Positions 18,301 through 25,102 of a DNA stretch of 64,000 nucleotides are shown here, in pieces (the stretch's first letter is position 1; each line of letters opens with the position of its first letter). This DNA is from Bacteroidota bacterium (GTDB lineage: Bacteria > Bacteroidota > Bacteroidia > Chitinophagales > Chitinophagaceae). The stretch spans positions 186,001 to 250,000 of the forward strand of contig VGFQ01000001.1 in the NCBI GenBank assembly GCA_016868815.1, written 5' to 3'. Made by a program: the position numbers and the translations under genes. The notes beneath the pieces were generated by a model. That model searched no databases. It was not told the DNA's origin and was given only the letters and a program-made list of their open reading frames with translations.

Positions 18301-19027
18301 CTTCAAAGCGGACCGTGTTGCCACTGAGTTGGTATCGGCAGTCAATCTCTTGCCTTCCGCCTTCCCGGGCCAGGTAGGTGTAGGGCTCCCCCTCAGTCAC
18401 TACCCCCACCGAGGTCCGCACTTGCAGCGCTCCTTTTTTCACAGATAAGCCATCCACACCCTCATAGCGCAGCCGGATGCAGGAGGGGTCTGCCCCCGAA
18501 TGAACAATTAGATCATACTTCATGTCCCCGTTATACGTGTAATAGCGGAGATCTATGCCAGGATAGAGATTGCGATATGTGACCGAGGCCCAGGAACGAA
18601 CACCCGACTTCCATCGCGAAGGGTCGTTGCCGAGGAAGTAGTTGATGTCTGCCTGGATGACACCTTCTGCCACGGGCTGGCCCAGGGAAGCTCCCTCGAA
18701 ATAGACCCTGTACAAGTGAGAGCGCATGACGGAATCTTCGGGTCCTAGCGGGGTCTGGGATGCCTCTTCATGGGTATGTCCGAAGAACCGGCTCATCACC
18801 CTGCGGTAATCGGCTTCTTGATGTTGTAAAACAGTAAAACCGTTCGCGTGCAGGAAGACAGCCCCCGTGCCTACCTGTGCGCGGAAGTCGAAGGCCTGGC
18901 CCCATTGTCCGAGGTTTTCTGTGAACTCGAGACCATATACTTCTGTAGAGCCTTGAGCTGCCAGGTGACTGGGCATTTGAAACCACAATCCGAAAAACAG
19001 GAAGGAGAAAAGCAGACGGGTCGGCAT
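15374..19027 (-). CDS. Large secreted protein: SBBP-type propeller, PKD repeats and CHU_C sorting domain (copy 1)
   Basis: 1217 residues, a tandem paralogue of the next gene downstream with the same domain order throughout. Matching landmarks are FTENLGQWGQAFDF near the N-terminus, FSTFLGGSAEDAGF in the propeller, YEWDFGDGSPRLTTTVPE in the PKD region and FTPNGDGNNDQVFVRGFG plus RKGDITLLR at the end. The ATG at 19027 is preferred to 19057 because the extra ten codons run through a TTATTTTG promoter-like stretch, and a good signal peptide starts at 19027. Head of a probable four-gene operon running to 9937. Confidence 0.88.
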   Translation of the reverse strand: MPTRLLFSFLFFGLWFQMPSHLAAQGSTEVYGLEFTENLGQWGQAFDFRAQVGTGAVFLHANGFTVLQHQEADYRRVMSRFFGHTHEEASQTPLGPEDSVMRSHLYRVYFEGASLGQPVAEGVIQADINYFLGNDPSRWKSGVRSWASVTYRNLYPGIDLRYYTYNGDMKYDLIVHSGADPSCIRLRYEGVDGLSVKKGALQVRTSVGVVTEGEPYTYLAREGGRQEIDCRYQLSGNTVRFEVEDHDPAARMVIDPTLVFGTFTGSASDNYGYTATPGPDGSLFAGGIVFGTEYPVVPKPGAFQTAFKGGLVDIGITRFSPDGTARMYSTYIGGNGLDIPHSLIADGQGNLIILGRTNSSDYPVKGYLSPSRGNTDIVVTKLNATGRALIGSAVLGGSGMDGSNLSNDIVLSNAGLPLVYNYGDQSRSEVILDDAGNILFVSNTQSSNFPMINAAQPAFGGGIQDAVVVKMPPDLSGIYFSTFLGGSAEDAGFCIKTRPGSREIYVAGPTRSINFPGSKTGTIGSSFGGDVDGYIAVLSADGQVLLRSTYLSTPAIDIIFGLQFDKDGFPYVMGITLGNWPVIGAPAQFPGSKQFVAKLQPDLSAYVFSTVFGSPGAAKPNISPVAFLVDRCERIYISGWGGRLGENCFPVATGALASRTLGPVGMPITSDAIQGSGETDNSDFYIIVLERNAASVLYGTFVGQVGGYGDHVDGGTSRFDARGVIYQSACANCGGNTYCPSKPITRRFPTTPGAVAAVPSFSATTKKCNLAAFKIELPFTGVSADLEVSAEGNFGDTTGCVPLDVLFTDEIGSGKTYEWDFGDGSPRLTTTVPEARHLYTRVGRFRVSVTAIDASKCIARDSSIRFVIVSNDKAILGFLANKLLPCSVLRYQFSNTSTAPPGRTFSANAFIWDFGDGTRLTTNAATLPPHTYAAPGTYIVKLIMRDLSFCNGPDSVSQVLRVSDFIRARLKSEDTVCQNQPIQFDNTSLGGSGFVWTFGDGTSFIGPVPPDKVYTSPGRFLVTLVASDPNACNLTDDTTKFVVVLPSPRAAFTYSPNPSVLNTPTVFSNNSIAATKYNWDFGDGNTSANTNPTYAFIATARNNVCLTAKNSLGCADTTCQIIPSLVSPLVDVPNAFTPNGDGNNDQVFVRGFGIAKMDFRIYNRWGQMVFRSQNINSGWDGYYLSRLQPMDVYAYFLEVEFSTGEKVSRKGDITLLR

Positions 19028-19100
19028 GGCGGTGTGCTCAAAATAAAGAATATACAATTCGGAAAGCCTTTAAGTTCTGTTAAATAGCCGATGCAGAGGA

Positions 19101-21254
19101 TCATGAAATGCGGCTCCATGCATTGCCGGCACCGGCTGCCTGAAGATAGCGCCGCAGGGTTTCATGCGCCGCATGGGTAAGACCCGGATCGGTGTCCAAT
19201 AGTTGGGTGGCCCAGTCGCGGGCCCGCTCCAGCAGGGGCCGGTCGGCTAGGATGTCAGCCAGCCGGAACTGCAGGGCACCGCTCTGCCGCGTGCCTTCTA
19301 TGTCACCCGGGCCGCGGAGCTCTAGGTCGCGCTCGGCGACGACGAAGCCGTCAGAGGTCGTACACAGCACCTGCAGCCGCTCCTTCGCCTCGCGGGAAAC
19401 TTTGTTGCTTGTCAGGAGGATACACCAGCTCTTCTCGCTGCCGCGGCCCACGCGCCCCCGCAGCTGGTGGAGCTGGCTGAGGCCAAATTTCTCGGCGCTC
19501 TCAATACACATGACCGTGGCGTTGGGCACGTTGACGCCGACTTCGATGACGGTCGTCGAGACCATGATCTGGGCCTCGTTGGCGACGAAGCGCCGCATAT
19601 TCTCCTCCTTCTGGGCCGGCTTCATACGGCCATGCACCATGCTGATCCAATATTTAGGCTCCGGAAACCAGGCCTTCACGTTCTCATAACCGCGCATGAG
19701 GTTCTCATAGTCGACCTTGTCGCTCTCCTCAATCAGCGGGAAGATGATATAGGCCTGGCGGCCTTGGGCGATCTCTTCGCGGATAAATTCCATCACCTGC
19801 GGTCGGCGGTCTTCGATGCGGTGGACGGTGACGATCGGCTTGCGACCGGGGGGAAGCTCGTCCATGACGCTGTAGTCCAGGTCGCCATAGGCTGTCATCG
19901 CTAGGGTTCGGGGGATGGGCGTGGCCGTCATCACCAAGACATGTGGCGTGTCTTCCGACTTCTCCCAGAGGCGGGCGCGTTGTGCGACGCCGAAGCGGTG
20001 TTGCTCGTCGACGATGGCCAAGCCCAGTTTTGCGAAGCGCACCTGCTGCTCGATCAGCGCGTGCGTACCGATGAGGATCTGCAGGCTACCATCGGCGGCG
20101 GCGGCCAGGATGCGCCGCCGCTCTGCAGCCTTTGTAGATCCTGTCAGCAGCTCCACCTGCACCGGCAGCCCTTTCAGCAGTCCGGTGAGGCTGGCGAGGT
20201 GCTGCTGCGAGAGAATCTCTGTCGGCGCCATCAGACAGCTCTGGAAGCCGTTGTCGGCCGCCAGCAACATCGCCAGCAGGGCCACCATCGTCTTGCCCGA
20301 CCCGACATCCCCCTGCAGCAGCCGGTTCATCTGACGCCCGCCGCCGGTATCGCGACGTATCTCCCGCAAGACCCGCTTCTGCGCACCCGTGAGGGCAAAG
20401 GGCAGGTGGTGCGCATAAAAACCGTTGAAGAGGTCGCCCACCTGTTGAAAGACCAGCCCGCGCGAATGGCGGTGCCGCGCAGAACGCAACATCCCCAGCC
20501 GCAGCTGGGCGACGAACAACTCTTCGAACTTGAGCCGCTCGGCAGCCCGGTGCCGAGCCTCCAGCGACGAAGGGAAGTGGATGTCGACATATGCTTGCCA
20601 GCGGGATGGCAGGCCCATCTCCTGCAAGATCACCGCTGGAAGGATCTCCGGGATGTCCTTTTCAGAGATCATGCCCAGCAGCGCCTGCGTGAGCTTTCCG
20701 AGGCTACGACCCGTCAGCCCCCGCGCCTTCAGCTTCTCCGTGGCAGGGTATACCGGCTCCATGAAAGCACGCGGCTCCGAGCCCTCGTCCTGCAGTGGCT
20801 CCAGCTCTGGATGAGTGAGCTGCGCGTGTCCCATGAAAAAACTCGGCCGGCCATAGGCCAGGTAGGAACCGCCCGGCACGAGCGACCGCTGCACCCACGA
20901 GATGCCCTGGAACCAAACCAGCTCCACCGCACCGCTGCGATCCCTCAGCTGGGCGGTCATCCGCCGCGCTCGCTTGTCGCCCGACACTTCGATGTCGGTG
21001 ACGATGCCACTGAGCAAGACCGGCTCACTGCCCGGCAAGATGTCCGCCACAGTGCGGAGCGTCGTCTTGTCAACATACCGATAAGGGAAATGATCCAACA
21101 GCTGGCCAAAGGTGAAGATGCCGAGCTCCTTCTTCAGCAGGTCGGCCCGCAGCGGGCCCACCCCCTTGAGGTATTCGATGGGGTTGGACAGTATCGATGC
21201 CAGGGAAGCGATGGCAGGTTTTGCACAAAAATACAGCTTGCCGACGGCGGACAC
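19101..21254 (-). CDS. recG: ATP-dependent DNA helicase RecG
   Basis: 717 residues from a GTG at 21254. N-terminal wedge/OB domain, then superfamily 2 helicase motifs: Walker A GDVGSGKTMVALLAML, DEQH box in IVDEQHRFGV, TATPIPRTLAM (motif III) and the QLRGRVGRG motif VI. RecG remodels stalled replication forks and Holliday junctions. The first about 15 residues are unlike the family, which would start near ILSNPIEYLKGVGPLRADLL. No ATG lies there and a TATTTTTG box sits inside the extension (21226-21233), so the true start may be a non-ATG codon further in. Confidence 0.93.
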   Translation of the reverse strand: MSAVGKLYFCAKPAIASLASILSNPIEYLKGVGPLRADLLKKELGIFTFGQLLDHFPYRYVDKTTLRTVADILPGSEPVLLSGIVTDIEVSGDKRARRMTAQLRDRSGAVELVWFQGISWVQRSLVPGGSYLAYGRPSFFMGHAQLTHPELEPLQDEGSEPRAFMEPVYPATEKLKARGLTGRSLGKLTQALLGMISEKDIPEILPAVILQEMGLPSRWQAYVDIHFPSSLEARHRAAERLKFEELFVAQLRLGMLRSARHRHSRGLVFQQVGDLFNGFYAHHLPFALTGAQKRVLREIRRDTGGGRQMNRLLQGDVGSGKTMVALLAMLLAADNGFQSCLMAPTEILSQQHLASLTGLLKGLPVQVELLTGSTKAAERRRILAAAADGSLQILIGTHALIEQQVRFAKLGLAIVDEQHRFGVAQRARLWEKSEDTPHVLVMTATPIPRTLAMTAYGDLDYSVMDELPPGRKPIVTVHRIEDRRPQVMEFIREEIAQGRQAYIIFPLIEESDKVDYENLMRGYENVKAWFPEPKYWISMVHGRMKPAQKEENMRRFVANEAQIMVSTTVIEVGVNVPNATVMCIESAEKFGLSQLHQLRGRVGRGSEKSWCILLTSNKVSREAKERLQVLCTTSDGFVVAERDLELRGPGDIEGTRQSGALQFRLADILADRPLLERARDWATQLLDTDPGLTHAAHETLRRYLQAAGAGNAWSRIS

Positions 21255-21278
21255 ATCTGCCCCATCAGGACTGGCGAC

Positions 21279-21581
21279 TTAAGGCCGAAAGCAGGTGTAG
21301 CACTTGTCGCCCAGCCGCAGCTGCTCCCCTGATAGCAGTTGAAAGCCGCCGTTGGATTCAACGATCAGGCGGCCCAGATCGGAGTCGACCCGGACCTTGC
21401 TGCTGACGATACAGAGATCCATGTCTGGATCAAACACCCACACATAGAGGTAATTCTGCTCGTCAAGAGCTACCCCAAAACCCTCAGCGTGGCGGGAGGC
21501 TTCCGGATAAAACTCTGAATGGCCAGGCCGGGCAGCAGGTATCCGATAGCTACGAACAGAGTTCTGGACAGCCTCGGCCTG
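21279..21581 (-). pseudogene. Open frame without a start codon, possible 3' end of a decayed gene
   Basis: An uninterrupted 100-codon minus-strand frame runs between a TGA (21582-21584) and a TAA (21279-21281). It has no ATG, GTG or TTG near its 5' end; the only methionine is internal. Its second half looks coding (NYLYVWVFDPDMDLCIVSS, later GGFQLLSGEQLRLGDKCY). I recognise no family. It ends 24 bases before the recG start. It could be the tail of a truncated gene or chance. Confidence 0.3.
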
Positions 21582-21683
21582 TCACCGTGGTTACAGGCTA
21601 GAGATCCCTATGGAAGGAGGATGCTGCAGGCCGTTCGAGAGGATGACATCTGCGCAGCAGCCCAGCGTTTCGATGAAAAGCTG

Positions 21684-21691
21684 TAATTTTA
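21684..21691 (+). promoter_or_regulatory. Predicted -7 box of the tRNA-Ser gene (TAATTTTA)
   Basis: TAATTTTA resembles the TAnnTTTG box and ends 12 bases before the first base of the tRNA. A TTTC lies about 12 bases upstream of the box, closer than the usual spacing, so only this element is supported. Confidence 0.4.
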
Positions 21692-21703
21692 ACGCCCTTC
21701 CAA

Positions 21704-21790
21704 GGAGGAGTGCAGGAGTGGTTGAACTGGCACGCCTGGAAAGTGTGTATACTCGAAAGGGTATCAAGGGTTCGAATCCCTTCTCCTCCG
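21704..21790 (+). tRNA. tRNA-Ser(GGA)
   Basis: 87 bases. Acceptor arms GGAGGAG (21704-21710) and CTCCTCC (21783-21789) pair perfectly, with discriminator G at 21790. Anticodon stem CACGC/GTGTG encloses the loop CTGGAAA, giving anticodon GGA at 21738-21740. A long variable arm and the T loop GGGTTCGAATCCC follow, as required for a class II serine tRNA. No CCA is encoded, so it must be added afterwards. Confidence 0.96.
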
Positions 21791-21798
21791 CTGTTGGG

Positions 21799-21826
21799 AT
21801 GCCGGCTGGTTTGCCGGCATTTTTTT
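21799..21826 (+). terminator. Rho-independent terminator of tRNA-Ser
   Basis: Perfect 8-bp stem ATGCCGGC (21799-21806) / GCCGGCAT (21813-21820) with a six-base loop, followed directly by a T run. It starts 8 bases after the tRNA. Confidence 0.9.
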
Positions 21827-21851
21827 ATGGCCCTTGGGCCAGCCGCTCCGC

Positions 21852-22619
21852 TCAGAGACGGAGGGCGGAAGATTCCTCTGCAATCAGCCGGACCGACTTT
21901 CCAATGCCCTGCATATTGTCGGGACGATCCTTGCGCTTGGTCAATATCTGATACAACCGCTCCTCGCAGGCTTGATTGTTGTGCCCATCGATGAGATGAA
22001 ATTGATAAAACCTACCCCGCGCATAGAACTCTCCATTGTCCGTCCGAATACCGGCAGGCGTAGCAGTAAAGCCCGTGGCATTGCTATTCTTCTTCCCCAG
22101 GTTCATGAAGCCTATGGTACTCCATCCTTCCCTGGCATTTATCTGCCTCTCCGCCTCCAACTTATTCCCTAACCGGGCAGACATGCGAATGAAGTCATTC
22201 GTCTCCGGCATGCGGAAGCCCTCCGGCGCCAACCCCCTCGGATCTATGATGGCATAGTAGTTGTATAGGCGTCCATCCTGCGCGGCGAGCGAAGGGTCGT
22301 TGTTGTAATAACACCAGGCAGGCTTCCCTTCGCGGCTGGCGCGCTCCCATTCCTCGGACGTCTTCGCCTCCGGAATGGGGTCGCCATTCCGGAAATGCCC
22401 TACATCGAGATTCTTAGCCATCCAGACCTGCGGGCCGATCTGTACCGTCGCGTATGACTGCCCGGTCTTGGCATCCAGATGAGTACCAAAACGCTGTGCA
22501 GAGAGACAGAGCGGCAGCCATACGGACATACAGCCAGCCATCAGCCATCGCAGGGCCATGCGGCCGGCACCGGGAGTCGTCCGTCCGAGCAGGGTATGGG
22601 GGAGGTAGGTCATCTTCAT
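21852..22619 (-). CDS. Secreted protein with a Fibrobacter succinogenes major paralogous (FISUMP) domain
   Basis: 255 residues from the ATG at 22619; the longer frame to 22757 crosses the promoter box. A signal peptide (MAGCMSVWLPLCLSAQ) precedes a FISUMP domain: IGPQVWMAKNLDVGHFRNGDPIPEA, then WERASREGKPAWCYYNND and RLYNYYAIIDPRGLAPEGFRMP. These domains are common in Bacteroidota and Fibrobacterota surface proteins and fold like C-type-lectin/sulfatase-modifying-factor modules. The binding target is unknown. Divergent from the lipoprotein gene at 22855. Confidence 0.82.
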   Translation of the reverse strand: MKMTYLPHTLLGRTTPGAGRMALRWLMAGCMSVWLPLCLSAQRFGTHLDAKTGQSYATVQIGPQVWMAKNLDVGHFRNGDPIPEAKTSEEWERASREGKPAWCYYNNDPSLAAQDGRLYNYYAIIDPRGLAPEGFRMPETNDFIRMSARLGNKLEAERQINAREGWSTIGFMNLGKKNSNATGFTATPAGIRTDNGEFYARGRFYQFHLIDGHNNQACEERLYQILTKRKDRPDNMQGIGKSVRLIAEESSALRL

Positions 22620-22629
22620 CGTCTTGCTA

Positions 22630-22637
22630 CAAATATA
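22630..22637 (-). promoter_or_regulatory. Predicted -7 box of the FISUMP gene (TATATTTG)
   Basis: TATATTTG on the minus strand is a full match to TAnnTTTG, 10 bases upstream of the ATG at 22619. It rules out the longer start at 22757. Confidence 0.55.
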
Positions 22638-22854
22638 CAAGGACTGCCAGGCATTCCATATACATACACCCTGCCTTACAGCGACATGGGCAGATCTGAG
22701 CGCCCCTGTATCCATCGACCGGAAACCCTGACAGCAAGCATGGAGAGAGCCATACAAACTATTACCTTCATAGCATCTATACGCTGCCTGTCGGAGGAGA
22801 CGTTGAATTCAGACTGGCACCTTGCCTGATCACCGGCCCCCTAAAAAATGAACC

Positions 22855-24636
22855 ATGCACCGGCCACCTACAAAATCCATCACCCACTTCGCAATCCTCA
22901 GTATGGCGGCCTATGCCTTCTGGGGCTGCCAGAAGGAGTTCAGCATCGAAGATGCCAGCATCTTCACAAAAGTGCCGGAGACCCGCGAAGAAAAGGTCAA
23001 CATCCAGGGCATCGTACTCGACGATGCCGGCAAGCCGCTCGCCGGCGCCGATGTGCGCGCCGGATACCAAACCCTGCGCACCGACCGCTACGGCATCTTT
23101 CGTTTTGAGCGGGTGCCGATCAATGCCAACGGGGGACTGGTGACCGTCCAAAAAGAAGGCTACTTCATGGGCAGCCGCAGCATGCTCTATGAGAAAGAGA
23201 CCACCAACTTCATGCGCATCCGCCTGGTGAAAAAAAAGCTGGCAGGCACCATCGACGCGGCCAAAGGAGGTAAACTGGCCGTCGGAGAAGCCAGCATCGA
23301 CTTTCCCGCCAACGCCTTCACCATCAAAGGAAGCACCGCCGCCTATACACGCGCCGTCAAAGTATATGCCGCCTTCCTGCCCGGCAACAACGTCCAGATC
23401 CTCGATGAAATGCCCGGTAACCTCTATGGCATCAGAAGCGATAGCAGCTTCGCAGGACTGGAAACGCTCGGGATGATGCGCGTAGAAATCGAAGGCGAGG
23501 CCGGAGAGCCCGTGACCCTTCAGACCGGCAAAGAAGCGACCCTCGACATCCCCGCCCTTAGCAATGCACCGAGCACCGTCCCCATATGGCACTTCGACGA
23601 CCGCTCCGGCTTCTGGAGACAAGAAGGCATGGCCGTGAAAGCCGGCGCCCGCCTCGTCGCCAAAGTCAAACACTTCAGCTCCTGGAATTGGGACCTACCC
23701 TACCGCGTCATCAAGATGAAAGCAACCTTCGTCACCATCGATGGCAAGCCCCTGCAGAACGCCCGCCTCATCCTGAAGCGCACCAACGTGACAGACAATA
23801 CCAAACTCTGCGTACAAGCTATCACCGACAGCAGCGGCACGATCCAAGGGCCCCTGCCAGCCAATGAAGTCGTCACACTCTCATTGCTCGGCGCCTGCGG
23901 AGAAGTGTTGTTCACAAAGTCGATCGGGCCCGTCAACACCGATACCGACTTCGGCAGCTACCAGGTGCCCTCCTCCCAGGTCAGATGGGTGGAGGTCGCT
24001 GGCCGCCTGATCGATTGCAACAACCAGCCCGTCAAGCGGGGCTACTTCAGCCTACTGGTGCAAGACCGCGCCTACCGCTCCGCGATAGACAGCCTGGGAC
24101 GCTTCTCCCTGAGGTTCCCGGACTGCAACAACGCCACCACCGCCGATGCCACCGGATATGATGCAAACAGCAATCGCGAAGGAGATGTCACCAGGATCAA
24201 CCTCACCAGCGCCAACGCATCGACCGGAGACATCAGAATCTGCGTGGCCGTTGTTGCACAGAATTATTTCATCGAATACTCCATCAATGGCCCCCTGTTC
24301 AAGATCATGACACCCAAGGATTCCATTAACGCCCAATACAGATCCGCTCAAGGTCAGGGTAGCCCTAGTCAATTTTTTGTAAGTGGTTATAGCCTTAATA
24401 ATCAGACCATATCACTTATATCCTTTTTGATTGCTACCGACGGAACCGTTGGCTTAAAGACATTGTTAACGTTCTCTGCTAATGGCCTCCGAAATGCAAA
24501 CACCAATGGGGCCAAAGTGGACATCACCAAATGGGATGTCCTCGGCAATGTGGAAGGCAATATGATTGCCACCCTACTTGACTCCACAAGTAGGAACGTT
24601 CCCGTCACCCTCAACTTCCGGGTGAAAAGATTTTGA
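22855..24636 (+). CDS. Large lipoprotein with carboxypeptidase-regulatory-like domain, function unknown
   Basis: 593 residues. The N-terminal hydrophobic stretch ends in AFWGCQKEF, a probable lipobox with the acylated cysteine near residue 25. Residues about 48-120 (VNIQGIVLDDAGKPLAGADVRAGYQTLRTDRYGIFRFERVPI) look like a carboxypeptidase-regulatory/CNA-B type beta-sandwich. A second similar unit starts near VTIDGKPLQNARLILKRTNV. The middle contains FPANAFTIKGS and VPIWHFDDRSGFWRQEG, as in other Bacteroidota lipoproteins of unknown role. Its last ~300 bases are visibly more AT-rich than the rest. Probably outer-membrane anchored. Confidence 0.7.
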   Translation: MHRPPTKSITHFAILSMAAYAFWGCQKEFSIEDASIFTKVPETREEKVNIQGIVLDDAGKPLAGADVRAGYQTLRTDRYGIFRFERVPINANGGLVTVQKEGYFMGSRSMLYEKETTNFMRIRLVKKKLAGTIDAAKGGKLAVGEASIDFPANAFTIKGSTAAYTRAVKVYAAFLPGNNVQILDEMPGNLYGIRSDSSFAGLETLGMMRVEIEGEAGEPVTLQTGKEATLDIPALSNAPSTVPIWHFDDRSGFWRQEGMAVKAGARLVAKVKHFSSWNWDLPYRVIKMKATFVTIDGKPLQNARLILKRTNVTDNTKLCVQAITDSSGTIQGPLPANEVVTLSLLGACGEVLFTKSIGPVNTDTDFGSYQVPSSQVRWVEVAGRLIDCNNQPVKRGYFSLLVQDRAYRSAIDSLGRFSLRFPDCNNATTADATGYDANSNREGDVTRINLTSANASTGDIRICVAVVAQNYFIEYSINGPLFKIMTPKDSINAQYRSAQGQGSPSQFFVSGYSLNNQTISLISFLIATDGTVGLKTLLTFSANGLRNANTNGAKVDITKWDVLGNVEGNMIATLLDSTSRNVPVTLNFRVKRF

Positions 24637-25090
24637 GCCCTGGTACAATACCTGCTATGCAGGGTAAAGCCGATCGCTCGGCCCATGCCCTGGAACAGGG
24701 CCAGTTATTCCAAAAAAACGGGACAGTTCCATCCAGGCAAAGCGGTCGTTACTACCCACGTCCTGACAGACTGGCTGGCGACCACATTGCCGGATGCGTT
24801 CCGCATGATGGACTGGTAGCTCAAGCGGTCAGGGGATTGGGCGAAGGCAGTAATGGCCAGCAGTCCAAGTCACCTTAAAGTAGGCACTCTTGCGACATGT
24901 AAAGTTTTTCTAGATCAAACTTATTGGAAGTTTCTAAAAATACTCCCATGGGCAAAAGCATAAGTGCTCCATTCGCCCTTTTTTTCAAGGCAGGGCAAAG
25001 CATGCGGTGCCCCTGCAGCCGGGTGGAATCCAACAGGCGACCCCTCATCCATTTTCTGAAAAGGGGAGGAAGGCATCCATCCACTTGCCG
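24637..25090. other. Intergenic gap with no supported gene
   Basis: About 450 bases between the lipoprotein and the Dna2-like gene. A 44-codon frame at 24685-24819 has a start and stop but no recognisable similarity. A weak hairpin (GGGC 24950-24953 with GCCC 24975-24978, inner AGCA/TGCT) followed by seven T residues could be a plus-strand terminator. Confidence 0.4.
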
Positions 25091-25098
25091 TAATTTCA
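25091..25098 (+). promoter_or_regulatory. Predicted -7 box of the Dna2-like gene (TAATTTCA)
   Basis: TAATTTCA resembles TAnnTTTG (two mismatches at the 3' end) and ends exactly 4 bases before the ATG at 25103, the same spacing as at four other genes in the window. Confidence 0.4.
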
Positions 25099-25102
25099 CC
25101 GG

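Noticed and set aside
19941-21332. 463-residue plus-strand frame opposite recG
   Set aside because: Gln/Arg/Leu-rich shadow of recG's high-GC third codon positions; recG has all its helicase motifs on the minus strand.
24685-24819. 44-codon frame in the gap after the large lipoprotein
   Set aside because: No recognisable family, no promoter box and no terminator directly after it.
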